From: Aurantiochytrium sp. KH105
Taxonomy: Eukaryota > Sar > Bigyra > Thraustochytrida > Thraustochytriidae
Direction: 5' to 3'
Length of the DNA stretch: 64,000 nt
Assembly (NCBI GenBank): GCA_003116975.1
Contig: BGKB01000028.1
Location: 496,001 to 560,000, forward strand
The position numbers and the translations under genes were made by a program. Every line of letters starts with the position of its first letter. Position 1 is the stretch's first letter. Positions 20,864 to 29,808 of the stretch are shown in pieces. The notes beneath the pieces were generated by a model. It ran no database searches and was not told the DNA's origin. It saw nothing but the letters and a program-made list of their open reading frames with translations.

Positions 20864-21926
20864 CTATGCCGACTTTGCCTCGGGTGCACTGGTCTCTGCG
20901 TCGGGAGGGTTGGGGGAAAAGATCATAATGTAGTTCTCCGTGAGCGTGTCGATTTCAGGCTCCTCCACAAGCGTGAATCCGGCCGAAAGGATTTCAGAGC
21001 GGAAGGTGTCCTGATCTGCGCGAAGGTGTTGATAGGCCCAGCCCTTGGGCTTTCGCCAGATCTTTTCGTCATCGCGATGAAAGTCAATCATGACGAGCTT
21101 GCCTTCAGGCTTGAGAATGCGGCGAACATGGCGCATGACCGTGACGGGATAAGTAAGATGGTGATAGACGTCGCAGATAAAGACAACGTCGGCCACACCG
21201 TCCGCGATACTGAGCGAGTCCTCGGGGGACACGATGATTTCTGTGACGGACTTGACGAGCTCGTCTTGGGCAGCTTTGCGACGAAGAAGTTCGGCAAAGG
21301 CTTCGGAGATCTCGCTGGCGTAGAGCTTGCCCTCGCTGCCGACCATGTGGGCAAACGAAGAGAGAAAGAGGCCGGTGCCAGCGCCGAGATCGACGATGGT
21401 GGCGCCTTCTTTGAGGCCGTTGGCAGCCAGCAAGGCCTTGATCTTCTCGGCATTCATGGCAATATCGCGGCCTTCTGGGTTCTCAAAGATGCCCTGACCT
21501 TTGCCATAGACCTCTTCGAGACGGTCGGCCTCCTCTTTGGGCTTGAGAAATACGCTGTTCACTCCGTCCGGAAACATCTGTACAGAGCAAAAGGGGAGAA
21601 CAACAACAACAACAACAAAAAGTTCCTGTCGTCAGTTTATCAATCACCATTTCAATCGACAACGAGCAAGCGCCTCGCCGCGCGTCTCGGGCCTCGTCGC
21701 CCCGGGCCTTTCTCGAGCCTCGTTGCCCGCGCCTTTCTCGAGCGTGCACCGAGGTCGTCCCGACCGACCCAGTCCCCCCATCCATCCCTCCATGCCTGGC
21801 CTCGTCCTCGGCACCGATTCCTCTGCCGGCCGCCGTCCAACTCACCTCGGTGCTAAAGGTCTTGGGCTCCTCCTTGGGCTCGGAGCCCGCCGCGGGCGTC
21901 GCCGCGGGCGCGTCCTCGGTCGTCAT
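20864..21926 (-). CDS. class I SAM-dependent methyltransferase (methyltransferase 11 type), two exons
   Basis: Exon 1 21926-21846 (27 codons), intron 21845-21578 (donor GTGAGT, acceptor TGTACAG), exon 2 21577-20864; 264 residues. The core fits a class I methyltransferase: motif I IVDLGAGTGLF near residue 89, an acidic SAM-ribose position in LYASEIS, and the DVVFICDVYHHL motif-II strand, then LKPEGKLVMIDFH. It ends with FTLVEEPEIDTLTENYIMIF, as in small-molecule methyltransferases. Exon 1 encodes only an Ala/Pro/Glu-rich leader (MTTEDAPAATPAAGSEPKEE) that does not look like a mitochondrial presequence. The catalytic core resembles bacterial stand-alone methyltransferases, so a transferred gene that gained a 5' exon is possible. 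The substrate is unknown. Because exon 2 itself begins with ATG right after the acceptor, translation from either Met is conceivable. Confidence 0.85.
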
Positions 21927-22533
21927 CCTGCTCAGATCGATCGATTGTTCAACCTCAATCTTTTTCTCCTCCGTTCGGGGTTTGCTGCTCCACGTTGTCT
22001 TTGATTCTCGTATGTCAATCATAAGCCAGCTCACACTCAAGCAAAGCTCAAGCTCAAGCACAAGCACAGGCACAAGCACAAGCACAGGCACAGGCACAAG
22101 TACAGGCACAGGCAGCGCGTGCCGAGAGGGAGGCCGCAAACCCCTTGGTAGCCGCGCCGTTCCCGTGGCGGGAAATTGTCCGGCCCCGGCCCAGGCCAGC
22201 CCGGCCAGCCCTGTCTGTCCCTACCCGGGAAGTGTTGTCGCAGTTGCGGCTGCTCTTCGGAGAGGAGGGAGGAGCACGAGACGCAGGGCCCGGCCGGGAC
22301 GGGAAAAGGCCTGAAGGTGAGAGGGGCGAGGAGTGGGTCGCAACATGAAGTGGAGGAGGGGGCAAGCGTGTGGCGGGGCCAGAAGGGCCGGATTGAGGTT
22401 GACCGAAACGAAGTTGGTGATGACGGTAGGAAAGGCCTTACGGGCGCGAGAGGCTGGGTCCTACTTGCCATGGCTGACGAAGGGGAAGAAAGCTTAGTCG
22501 TAGGTAAATTATAGCTTGTATACTACACGGCCA
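21927..22533. other. intergenic with CAAGCA/CAGGCA minisatellite
   Basis: About 600 bases between the methyltransferase start and the end of the next minus-strand gene. The notable content is the hexamer array at 22040-22114. The rest is GC-rich without a credible frame. Confidence 0.5.
22040..22114. repeat. (CAAGCA/CAGGCA)n hexamer array
   Basis: About 12 imperfect units alternating ACAAGC and ACAGGC, upstream of the methyltransferase. The same ACAAGC hexamer forms a cleaner array at 36304-36347, directly before a phosphate transporter start. Confidence 0.85.
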
Positions 22534-23721
22534 TCATTCGTCGTTGTCTTCGTTGTCGTCGTCGTCGTCGTCGTCATGGTCATCCTCGTCGCTACCGCTA
22601 CTGTCGCTCGCCTGAAGCTCCTGGAGGATTTTCTGCTTGCGAAGCTGACGCATGTGTCGCTCCTCGCTATCAAGACTGCTTGTCGGAGAGACGGGTTGCA
22701 AGGCAGGGTTCGGCCAAAGATCACGATACGCTGCATCGCTCTTGGCGTCGCGCTCGCTCTTGCCAAGATGCTTGTTATCGTCATACCACTGCGCACCCGG
22801 GGGCGGAGCGCATGCATCCTCATCGAGTCCCTGCTCGATAAAGGCGGAAATGACGGGATCAGCACAAAGTCTGTCGACGAGCTCCATGATACGAAGTTTT
22901 CGTCCCTTTGTTGTTCGACGTGAATGAGGTGGTTTCCGGGCCTCGTTGGCGAACTCCATCATGACAGGAGATTTTGCAGGTTTAGATGCTGCCTTGGAAT
23001 GCACTTGGCGTCTCCGTGGTAGTCGTGCAGCGTTTGCCTCTTGTTGTTTAACTTTGCCGTTATGTACAGAAACAGATTGGGAGCTGCGCTGTTGCGCCCT
23101 GCGCACTTCCGTTTGTGCAGTAAAAGGTTGACGAGCTTCGTGTCTACCTTTGTAGAGGGAACCTCGTGTACGAGCGGGCTTGTTATTTTGCCTCAGACCT
23201 CTTGATCTCGACCTGGATTCTTTCTCATTCTCTTCCCTTCCAGGACGTTGCTCGATGGGACGATTTCTCTCCAGTTGATCGTCTGCGGAAGCGAATCGGC
23301 TATGTGAAGACTCTTCGCTTTGCACGCGAGATCTATATCTCGACGATCCCGTTTGTCTTCCAATGGCTTCGCCCCCATCTTCGTTCTGGTTTTCGTCGTA
23401 GTCTTTGTCAAACGATGTGTTGTTGATGTTGTCACTGCTGCAGCTGCTGCTACTGCTGTTCAGACGATCTGCGCGATCCCTCAAGCTGCAGGAGTCCGAA
23501 GGCCTGCCCATGGAGACCTCGTATTCATCGCAAGGTCCACGCCCGGCCTCTGGGCGTCCGCGTCGGCCCTTTGGGTCCTGACCGCGCGGCCAGAGCCTGG
23601 CCTGTGCCTTGAGAAGGTCTGCCACGGAGCCCGGGTCTGCAAACGGGTACTTGAGCATGACATCCTGCCTGCCAAAGCTCTTGGACCGCGTCCTGCGCGC
23701 TCTCCTTGGCGGCCGCGGCAT
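22534..23721 (-). CDS. basic/acidic low-complexity protein, unknown
   Basis: 395 residues from the ATG at 23721; no earlier ATG is available in this frame before the bidirectional promoter. Not recognised. It begins MPRPPRRARRTRSKSFGRQD, a basic segment that could be a nuclear localisation signal, followed by Ser-rich, charged disorder with RSRS-like patches (ESRSRSRGL). A short more ordinary stretch, KLRIMELVDRLCADPVISAF..., lies near residue 290. The last 35 residues are Asp/Glu-rich (SGSDEDDHDDDDDDD). Composition suggests a nuclear or RNA-processing role, but this is inference. It is head-to-head with the MIOX gene. Confidence 0.6.
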   Translation of the reverse strand: MPRPPRRARRTRSKSFGRQDVMLKYPFADPGSVADLLKAQARLWPRGQDPKGRRGRPEAGRGPCDEYEVSMGRPSDSCSLRDRADRLNSSSSSCSSDNINNTSFDKDYDENQNEDGGEAIGRQTGSSRYRSRVQSEESSHSRFASADDQLERNRPIEQRPGREENEKESRSRSRGLRQNNKPARTRGSLYKGRHEARQPFTAQTEVRRAQQRSSQSVSVHNGKVKQQEANAARLPRRRQVHSKAASKPAKSPVMMEFANEARKPPHSRRTTKGRKLRIMELVDRLCADPVISAFIEQGLDEDACAPPPGAQWYDDNKHLGKSERDAKSDAAYRDLWPNPALQPVSPTSSLDSEERHMRQLRKQKILQELQASDSSGSDEDDHDDDDDDDNEDNDE

Positions 23722-24328
23722 CGCGCTGCCTCGCTGGCGCGCTCGCTCGCTCGCTGCCTCGCTGGCTGGCTCGCTGGCTGGTGGTCTCCCGGCCGCCTCC
23801 TCCTGCTCGCCGCAGTCCTCGGCCGGGCACGGGGCCTCGTTATGGACGGCTTGCTCTTCGCCGCTCCTGCCCGGCTTCACCTTTCTTTCTTTCTCTCTCT
23901 CTCTCTCTCCGGAGTCTCTCCCGCGCCGTGCAACCGCCCTGGTTCCCCGTCGACCAGCCGCCCTGGTTCCCCGTCGATCGCGCCTCCCCGCCCGCTGCCG
24001 CTGTAAGCTGGGGAGGGTTCCCCGTCGACCCAACCCCTCCGGTGCGCGCCGCGACGATCCGCGCTGTCTCTTGGGCGGTTCCCCGTCGACTCAACCTTTT
24101 TTTTGCGACGTTTCCGCGCCGCCCGCGGAGGGTGGGTGGGTGCGTAGTTCTTGCGCGGGCGACATGGCGCGAGCGCCAGCACGGCGGCAGACCGCGAGCT
24201 CCGACGGCGTGCACTGCGGCGAGGGAGACCGGGCGGCGCGTCGGCTTCCTTGGCGGTGTCTTGTGCTTGCACGTTGGCACGTGCAAGGCACGTGCAAGGA
24301 GAGGGAGGAAGGAAAGGCGACCGCGGAG
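23722..24328. promoter_or_regulatory. bidirectional promoter region of MIOX and its neighbour, with a four-copy 13-bp motif
   Basis: The motif GGTTCCCCGTCGA occurs four times in the same orientation, at 23941-23953, 23965-23977, 24016-24028 and 24077-24089, three of them followed by C and one by T. A CT-rich run lies at 23880-23910 and a GCACGTGCAAGGCACGTGCA stretch (two overlapping CACGTG-like/GCACGTGC palindromes) near 24276-24296. The motif copies sit 240-390 bases upstream of the MIOX ATG. They are candidate transcription-factor sites. Confidence 0.6.
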
Positions 24329-25192
24329 ATGATGGAGCAAGATATGCTGCAGCCGAAGCAGGTCTCTGCGGGCAAGGCGCACGAGGAGTTCAGGAATTAT
24401 GAAAGCTCGTCGCGACAGGAAATTGTGGAGAGGCACTACCGGCTGATGAGAACGAACCAGACGCTGGCGTACGTGCAGCGAATGCACGAAAAGTACAATG
24501 CATGCGAGCATGACGGGATGACCATCCGCGAGGCTTTTCGCAAACTCGAGTCGTACATTGACTCCAGCGACCCGGATTCGGACTCGCCGAACCTGGAGCA
24601 TATGATGCAGACCGCAGAGAGAATCCGTGCCGATGGACACCCCGATTGGTTCCAACTCACGGGCCTTCTCCACGACATGGGCAAGATCTGCTTCCTCTGG
24701 GGAAACAAGGAGGATGGCCAGGAAGGCACGGCGGATGGCGACCAATGGGCCCTGGGCGGCGATACGTGGGCCGTCGGTTGCCGAATTCCTGACGAGGTGG
24801 TCTTTCCCGAGTTCAACCAGCTGAACCCTGACATGAAGGATCCCAAGCTTTCTTCTGCGCTGGGCATTTATGAGACCGGTTGTGGCCTCGATAACGTTCT
24901 CTTTGCGTACGGACACGACGAGTACATGTACCGCATGCTCAAAGCGAACAATACAAGTCTGCCTGACGAGGCTCTTGCTATGATTCGCTACCACTCGTGC
25001 TACCCTTGGCATCAAGGTGGCGCGTACGAAGCACTGATGACGCCGCGCGACCACGAAATGAAAAAGTGGGTGCTCCTTTTCAATCAGTACGATCTCTACA
25101 CCAAAAGCGATGCCAAGCCGGACGTCGAGGCGCTTTGGCCCTACTACCAATCTCTCATCGACAAGTATCTCCCCGGCAAACTTCGTTGGTAA
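24329..25192 (+). CDS. MIOX: myo-inositol oxygenase
   Basis: 287 residues from the ATG at 24329 (a second ATG follows immediately), close to the 285 of human MIOX; the frame is open upstream but lacks family similarity there. The di-iron ligands are all present: His91 (EHMMQTAERIR), His115-Asp116 (GLLHDMGK), His196 (YGHDEYMY), His222 (IRYHSCYPWH) and Asp255 (NQYDLYTKS), with the same spacing as the human ligands in the C-terminal half. Lys119 of HDMGK matches the substrate-binding Lys. The enzyme cleaves myo-inositol with O2 to D-glucuronate in the cytosol, the first step of inositol catabolism and a route to UDP-glucuronate. Single exon. The neighbouring genes are not of this pathway. Confidence 0.96.
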   Translation: MMEQDMLQPKQVSAGKAHEEFRNYESSSRQEIVERHYRLMRTNQTLAYVQRMHEKYNACEHDGMTIREAFRKLESYIDSSDPDSDSPNLEHMMQTAERIRADGHPDWFQLTGLLHDMGKICFLWGNKEDGQEGTADGDQWALGGDTWAVGCRIPDEVVFPEFNQLNPDMKDPKLSSALGIYETGCGLDNVLFAYGHDEYMYRMLKANNTSLPDEALAMIRYHSCYPWHQGGAYEALMTPRDHEMKKWVLLFNQYDLYTKSDAKPDVEALWPYYQSLIDKYLPGKLRW

Positions 25193-25789
25193 GAGATTGT
25201 CTGCCTTACATTTGCGTTTCTTTTTTTCTTCTCTTCGGACTGGGAGGGGAGGCGAATTCGGATCACCAAGCAATCAATCGGCGTAGTTTTTCTTTACCCA
25301 GTGTTTCGTTCTTTCTTTCTTTCTCTGTCTCTCTTTGTTATTTTTCCTCAAAATCGATCTTGACGTGGGTTAATTGACAACGTTCTCCCTCACAAACATG
25401 TTCATGTTGTTGAAGATGTTTGGTTGTAAAAGAATCGCTGTCTTCATGCTTGATGAGTGAAGCGTTTTCCCTCGTTCCAGTGTTCGTTGACACCAAGACC
25501 ACCTTCCAATTTTAGGTTACATGAGTGATGGCTGCAGCTGATCTCGCACCACCAAAATCTTCCGCCCCAAGCATGCAAGCGAGCATTACTACAGCGAGCC
25601 CTGCGTGCGGCAAAACATGCTAGGCACGGACCGCGCGGAGGCAACGAAAGCCTTGTGGCTTGGCCGGCGAGGACACTCGTGGAGTGGCTGGAACGCGCGT
25701 CGTAGACTGGGGAGCTAGCCCAATACGCCCGGCGAAGGAAGAATAAGGCAGACAGAAGAAGACTCGAAGGTGAATTGGAAAAGTAGACC
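25193..25789. other. intergenic, no gene seen
   Basis: 3' flank of MIOX with T-rich and CTTT-repeat stretches near 25215-25345, then the presumed promoter of the Popeye-like gene. No credible frame. Confidence 0.45.
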
Positions 25790-27031
25790 ATGACGATCGC
25801 TGCCAACCCTGCGCAGTCGCTCTGGGGCCAGCTTGGGAGCTTCTCGTTCTTCGCAGCCGGTATTGTGAGCGACCTGCTACTCGTGCGTCTGTTCCTACTT
25901 CTGGGCTATACTTGGTTCATTCTCAATGCAATCGTTGGCTTTCCCTCTTGGCCAGCGCTTTATGCAGAGACCTCAACATACTCTTTTGACAGCATCGTGT
26001 GGAACTTGCTCGGGTTCTATGTACACATGTCAGGCTTTGTGCGTCTTTTGCTGGACGAACGGCCCGTAGAAATGTCAGAAGAGGAGGCGGCATTGTGGCG
26101 GATGTTTTATCGCCACAGCGGCATCTCGCGTATGCTTTTCAAGTCGCAAGTCCTGGCCCTCGGCCGCTTCGATGACTTTGCGCCTGGAACAGTCATTACG
26201 TGCGACACCTCACCGACTGTGTCCTCCTCGGCGAATGATCACCGACAAGTCGGGCAAAATGGGCAACCAGTAGCACCCACAAGTCTAAATGCAAACACAG
26301 TAACGCCGGCTTCAGCGCAGGACGACGTGCGCACGGGTCCAGAGCCACGTAACGACCGACGCTTGTACATTATCATGGAAGGACACGTGCGTGCGGCCAC
26401 CATTATTTACGGCGAAGAACGCATCCTGCGCATGAGTTCAGGCGACATGTTTGAGTTCAAGTATCTGAATTTGTTTGGTGTCCACATCGGATTTCTCGAT
26501 GCCAAAATGCGCGCAACTGCAACCTCGCACGTCCGCACCTTTAGCATTCCTGTGCGATCGCTGGAGGCCATGGCAGCGGGCTCGGGGACCATGCGGCAGG
26601 CGTGGTATAGCATCATTATTGCGGCGATCTCGCGCGAGGCAGAGCGTCCCGATTTGTACTATGCGAGCAGCAACGAGGAGGCAGATGCTCTGGACGCGGC
26701 ACCATCTTCCCTCTTGGGGCGAGCAAGCATATTTGACCCGCTGGCGGACGACGAGTTACCTCCGTCGGATCTCCCGGGTTCCGGAGAATTTTTCAAGCAT
26801 CCTCTCACGAATTTTGCAAAATTACTCTGCCAGAGCATTTCCCTGCCATGGCCATTCTCCAAGTCCTTTCCTGGCCTCCGCCACGCTGCTGCACCACCTC
26901 CGGAGGGAAAGCGAGCTGCGGATATTGTGCGTTCTCAGCTGGAGCGAATGCCGGTGGAATCGTCTTCCTCATCCACGACGGGTGCCTCATCGACGAATCC
27001 CTGGACACGATTTGAAATCACCGAGGCATAG
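25790..27031 (+). CDS. Popeye-like membrane protein with cyclic-nucleotide-binding-like fold
   Basis: 413 residues. The N-terminus has two or three hydrophobic segments (about residues 15-50 and 62-80: FAAGIVSDLLLVRLFLLLGY, SIVWNLLGFYVHMSGFVRLL), as in Popeye-domain proteins. A cupin-like jelly roll follows (about 95-285: LWRMFYRHSGISRMLFKSQV, then LYIIMEGHVRAATIIYG, RILRMSSGDMFEFKYLNLFG), matching the Popeye/CNBD order, with a disordered insert of about 45 residues near 138-180. The Popeye cAMP motifs DSPE and FQVT are not conserved, so cAMP binding should not be assumed. The C-terminal 120 residues are disordered. Alternative: a generic CNBD-like membrane protein. Confidence 0.6.
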   Translation: MTIAANPAQSLWGQLGSFSFFAAGIVSDLLLVRLFLLLGYTWFILNAIVGFPSWPALYAETSTYSFDSIVWNLLGFYVHMSGFVRLLLDERPVEMSEEEAALWRMFYRHSGISRMLFKSQVLALGRFDDFAPGTVITCDTSPTVSSSANDHRQVGQNGQPVAPTSLNANTVTPASAQDDVRTGPEPRNDRRLYIIMEGHVRAATIIYGEERILRMSSGDMFEFKYLNLFGVHIGFLDAKMRATATSHVRTFSIPVRSLEAMAAGSGTMRQAWYSIIIAAISREAERPDLYYASSNEEADALDAAPSSLLGRASIFDPLADDELPPSDLPGSGEFFKHPLTNFAKLLCQSISLPWPFSKSFPGLRHAAAPPPEGKRAADIVRSQLERMPVESSSSSTTGASSTNPWTRFEITEA

Positions 27032-27874
27032 CACAAAACGCTCCTTTTCGGTTGAGCCTTGCTCGATAGACCCAAGAGCGTCTGTTGCAAGCAGTTCTGT
27101 CGTCAGCGCAGCCTCCATCCTAGTAGAAACCATGAAGAACGTCTGGGACGAGACATCGAACGTGGAGAAGCTTACGTAGACAGACGTAAAGAGCCGCAAA
27201 ATTGTGTCCACCACTACTTTTATAAAACGTGACACGTTGCACCCAGAACCACCATACGACCCACTACCTTTTCCAAAACAATCCTTGTAGCACGTTTTCC
27301 AAAGCGCACTGTTGCTGCTATGATCCGCCTTGTTCTTTGAGGCTTTTATCCGGGTGAATAGACCTTTTTCTCTCACCTCGCTTTCAAAGAAAGTTCCTTG
27401 CCCTCTCACGCCACTGTCTCTCCGCGTTCCCCTCAGGTTCCTCTCTCCTATCTCGTCGCACATTTTCCCTTTCGAAGCGTACTCTTCGGCGCGTGCCCTC
27501 TAATCCTTACTGCCACCTTCCCGTGCCAGTCTGGCCTCATCCTACCAGCGCTGCGAGCACTCTCCCCTTCACCGCCACAGCGACTTCCTCAACGGCCGCG
27601 TGTGTCCGTGGGGACATATTGCAGGTCTCCGACTGGCTACCTCCCCTCGTCATGCTCACCCCCTTCTGGAACGATACAGAACCATGCGACGAACTTTCCT
27701 CATCCTCATATTATCTACTACGACTGTTCCACTGTCACCAAAGAATCGTCCACTGGCGTCTCCTCTCGATATGCGCACTCTCCCCGAAGTTTCTCGGCTT
27801 CCTCGCGCGGGTCCCGTCTCACTTCCACTGACCCGCAGCTGCCCCTCACATCGACGGGCGGGGCCCTCTCGCGT

Positions 27875-28000
27875 CAAAGAAAAGGAAAGAACAGGAAAGA
27901 AAAGGAAAGAAAAAGGAAAGGAAAGGAAAGAACGAGGGAAAGAAAGGGAAAGAACGACTCGGACAGAGAGAAGGAAAAGGAAAGAAGCCAAGAGGAGCAC
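27875..28000. repeat. purine-rich AAAGGAAAGA tract
   Basis: Nearly uninterrupted purines on the plus strand, built of AAAGG and GAAAG units. Such homopurine runs can form unusual DNA structures. It lies about 330-450 bases upstream of the ATG8 start. Confidence 0.8.
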
Positions 28001-28015
28001 GAAGTAGGGCTCGAC

Positions 28016-28078
28016 GTTTGCGGCACTTGCGGCGCAGGATAGGCGACTTGCGCGGACCGTTTGCGGCACTTGCGGCGC
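28016..28078. promoter_or_regulatory. 20-bp direct repeat upstream of ATG8
   Basis: GTTTGCGGCACTTGCGGCGC occurs exactly twice, at 28016-28035 and 28059-28078, 43 bases from start to start. A related CGACTTGCGCGG lies between the copies. Each copy itself contains TTGCGGC-CTTGCGGC. It is about 250-310 bases before the ATG8 start, so a duplicated promoter element is likely. Confidence 0.55.
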
Positions 28079-28328
28079 GGGCCGGGCGCGGCGCTGAGAG
28101 TCTCGCCCCAATCCAAAGCCGCTTCTACAGACGCTCCTTCGCCCGTCGCCGGCGCACGTTCCGCCGCTTCGCCTCGCCGCGCAAGCCGTGCCGCGCAAGC
28201 CGCTCCGGAGCGACACGCAGCTGCGCCTTCTCGCGCCCGCGCGCCGAGACCGGCCCGGCGAGTGAGCGAGCAGGAGCGGGAGCAGGAGTAGACTCCGAAC
28301 AGACAGTTTGCGTTGGGGGAGCGCGAGG

Positions 28329-28727
28329 ATGCAGTTCAAGAAGGAACACCCGTTTGAGAAGCGCGAGCAGGAGTCGCAGCGCATCAGGTCCAAGTACCCG
28401 GACCGCGTGCCGGTGATCTGCGAGAAGGACCCGCGTAGCGACATCCCGGATATTGATAAGAAAAAGTATCTGGTCCCCAACGATCTCACCGTCGGCCAGT
28501 TTGTGTACGTGATCCGCAAGCGCATCAAGGTCAAGGCAGAGAAGGCCATTTACGTCTTTATCGATAACGTGCTACCCCCGACCGCCGCGCTCATGTCCTC
28601 CATCTACGAGGACAAAAAGGACAAGGACGGCTTTCTCTACGTCACATACTCTGGAGAAAGTACCTTTGGCGCACTTTCCCTTTCCGAGGAGGATCTTGCT
28701 GCCGTCTTTGAGGAGCTCTCCGCCTGA
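28329..28727 (+). CDS. ATG8: Atg8/GABARAP autophagy ubiquitin-like protein with extended tail
   Basis: 132 residues from the ATG at 28329 (GCGAGGATGC). Residues 1-114 are a full Atg8: [83 protein letters not shown]. Gly114 is the residue that Atg4 would expose for coupling to phosphatidylethanolamine on the phagophore. After it come 18 further residues ending [11 protein letters not shown], longer than the few residues usual for Atg8 precursors. This tail includes Phe-Glu-Glu-Leu, which fits the [WFY]xx[LIV] LIR pattern with acidic neighbours. Single exon. Identity is certain. Confidence 0.97.
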   Translation: MQFKKEHPFEKREQESQRIRSKYPDRVPVICEKDPRSDIPDIDKKKYLVPNDLTVGQFVYVIRKRIKVKAEKAIYVFIDNVLPPTAALMSSIYEDKKDKDGFLYVTYSGESTFGALSLSEEDLAAVFEELSA

Positions 28728-29331
28728 GTAGGCTTCCAGTTGCGAGCGAGTGTGTGTGGTCAGGAACGGCGGAGAGCGATGCGACACGAGGCATCGCTGA
28801 TGCATATGCGATCGATGCACGGAGGCTGTACCACGAGAAGTCACCTTCTCTGGATCGCATGGTCCGCTCCCATTCGAGTTCCTCCCGCTTCTCAATGACA
28901 AGCCTTTTTTAAAACGGGCGCGTCTTAATTTTTCGAGTCTCTCATTGTTCAGAAGATCACCATGCTTTTCAACCAACCCAATGGCGCGGCGTGGTTCACA
29001 ATTAACGATGTGGCTCTCGCACTTTGGTCGCAGATGCGATGGTGCGATGGCCACAACAAGTCTCAGAGAATGTACAAAGTAAAAAGATTTGCCCCGTTTG
29101 CCTTTAGGCCTATCATGTTTCTAGAGAATAACTCAATAGGCCTATGCCATCTTGATCTTGACAGAACTTATAGATTCTTCGTGATGGTCACAACACGAAG
29201 GTGGGGGGGGGCTGGACCTTCTGACTATCGAGCAGAAATTCGACTGCAGCCGATCCTGTGCCCGACATCGAAATCTCGTCGAAAAGGTTGAGAAAGAAAA
29301 AAGTCAAACATCAGAGACAGAGAGAGTGCGG
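28728..29331. other. convergent intergenic, no gene seen
   Basis: Between the ATG8 stop (plus) and the UBA-like protein stop (minus). It contains two copies of TAGGCCTA, at 29105-29112 and 29137-29144, 32 bases apart. The region is more AT-rich than the genes and probably carries both 3' ends. Confidence 0.5.
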
Positions 29332-29808
29332 CTATGATAGCAACGAGAGCGCAATCGCAAGATCCTTGCCAGCATTCTCATATATATCAGTCGCGAGACC
29401 GCGGTCGCCTCCACACTTTGCGACAAGAATATCTAGGTTGCTATTGTCACCGTTCCTGCGCTCTGTAAGGTCCACGACTGCCTCATCTCGCTGTTCGTGG
29501 TCCTGCCCGCCTTGTGCGACAACGAGCTGCATTGCAGCCTCAATGTTTCCACCGGCGCTGTGCAGCAAATCGCTTGCAAGCTCTCCATCTCCGCCGCACG
29601 CCGCCAGAAGTTTGTCGCGGTCCATGCGCGTCTCGTCGGGATCTCCAGCGAGAATCCGCAGCGTCGCCTCTGGGTGTTGGAGCGCGTCCACGAGCGATTT
29701 TTCGCCCATGGTCCGGTGCGCCATGGCAGACACCTCTTCCGGGGACGCCCCAGACTCCACCAGGCTCTGCAGCGCCACGAGCTTGGCCTCCGTGCGCCCT
29801 CGAAGCAT
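29332..29808 (-). CDS. small tandem UBA-like domain protein
   Basis: 158 residues from the ATG at 29808; an in-frame stop lies eight codons upstream. Two similar helical units are visible: residues 64-97 (KLLAACGGDGELASDLLHSA, NIEAAMQLV) and 124-158 (ILVAKCGGDRGLATDIYENA, DLAIALSLL). Both follow the UBA/CUE pattern of a short helix, CGGD-type loop, ALA-type helix and a final helix ending in a leucine-rich stretch. Residues 1-60 are helical, and might hold a third, weaker unit (LVALQSLVESGASPEEVSAM). Such proteins usually bind ubiquitin or ubiquitin-like proteins. It lies tail-to-tail with ATG8, but a functional link is only a guess. It is head-to-head with the seven-TM gene. Confidence 0.68.
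   Translation of the reverse strand: MLRGRTEAKLVALQSLVESGASPEEVSAMAHRTMGEKSLVDALQHPEATLRILAGDPDETRMDRDKLLAACGGDGELASDLLHSAGGNIEAAMQLVVAQGGQDHEQRDEAVVDLTERRNGDNSNLDILVAKCGGDRGLATDIYENAGKDLAIALSLLS

Larger units (their letters stand above)
27032..28328. other. long intergenic region upstream of ATG8
   Basis: About 1.3 kb. It holds the 3' flank of the Popeye-like gene, a C/T-rich tract around 27360-27560, a purine-rich GAAAGGAAAA tract at about 27875-28000, and a 20-bp direct repeat (28016-28035 and 28059-28078) in the ATG8 promoter. No credible coding frame. Confidence 0.5.

Noticed and set aside
20041-20889. 282-codon minus-strand frame across the gap between the LRR and methyltransferase genes
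   Set aside because: Mixed composition without domains; overlaps both real genes in other frames.
23609-24328. In-frame upstream extension of MIOX by 240 codons
   Set aside because: The extension crosses the repeated promoter motif and a CT run, has no family similarity, and MIOX is already full length from 24329.
23840-25273. 477-codon minus-strand frame antisense to MIOX
   Set aside because: Shadow of the MIOX coding frame, which has all catalytic ligands.
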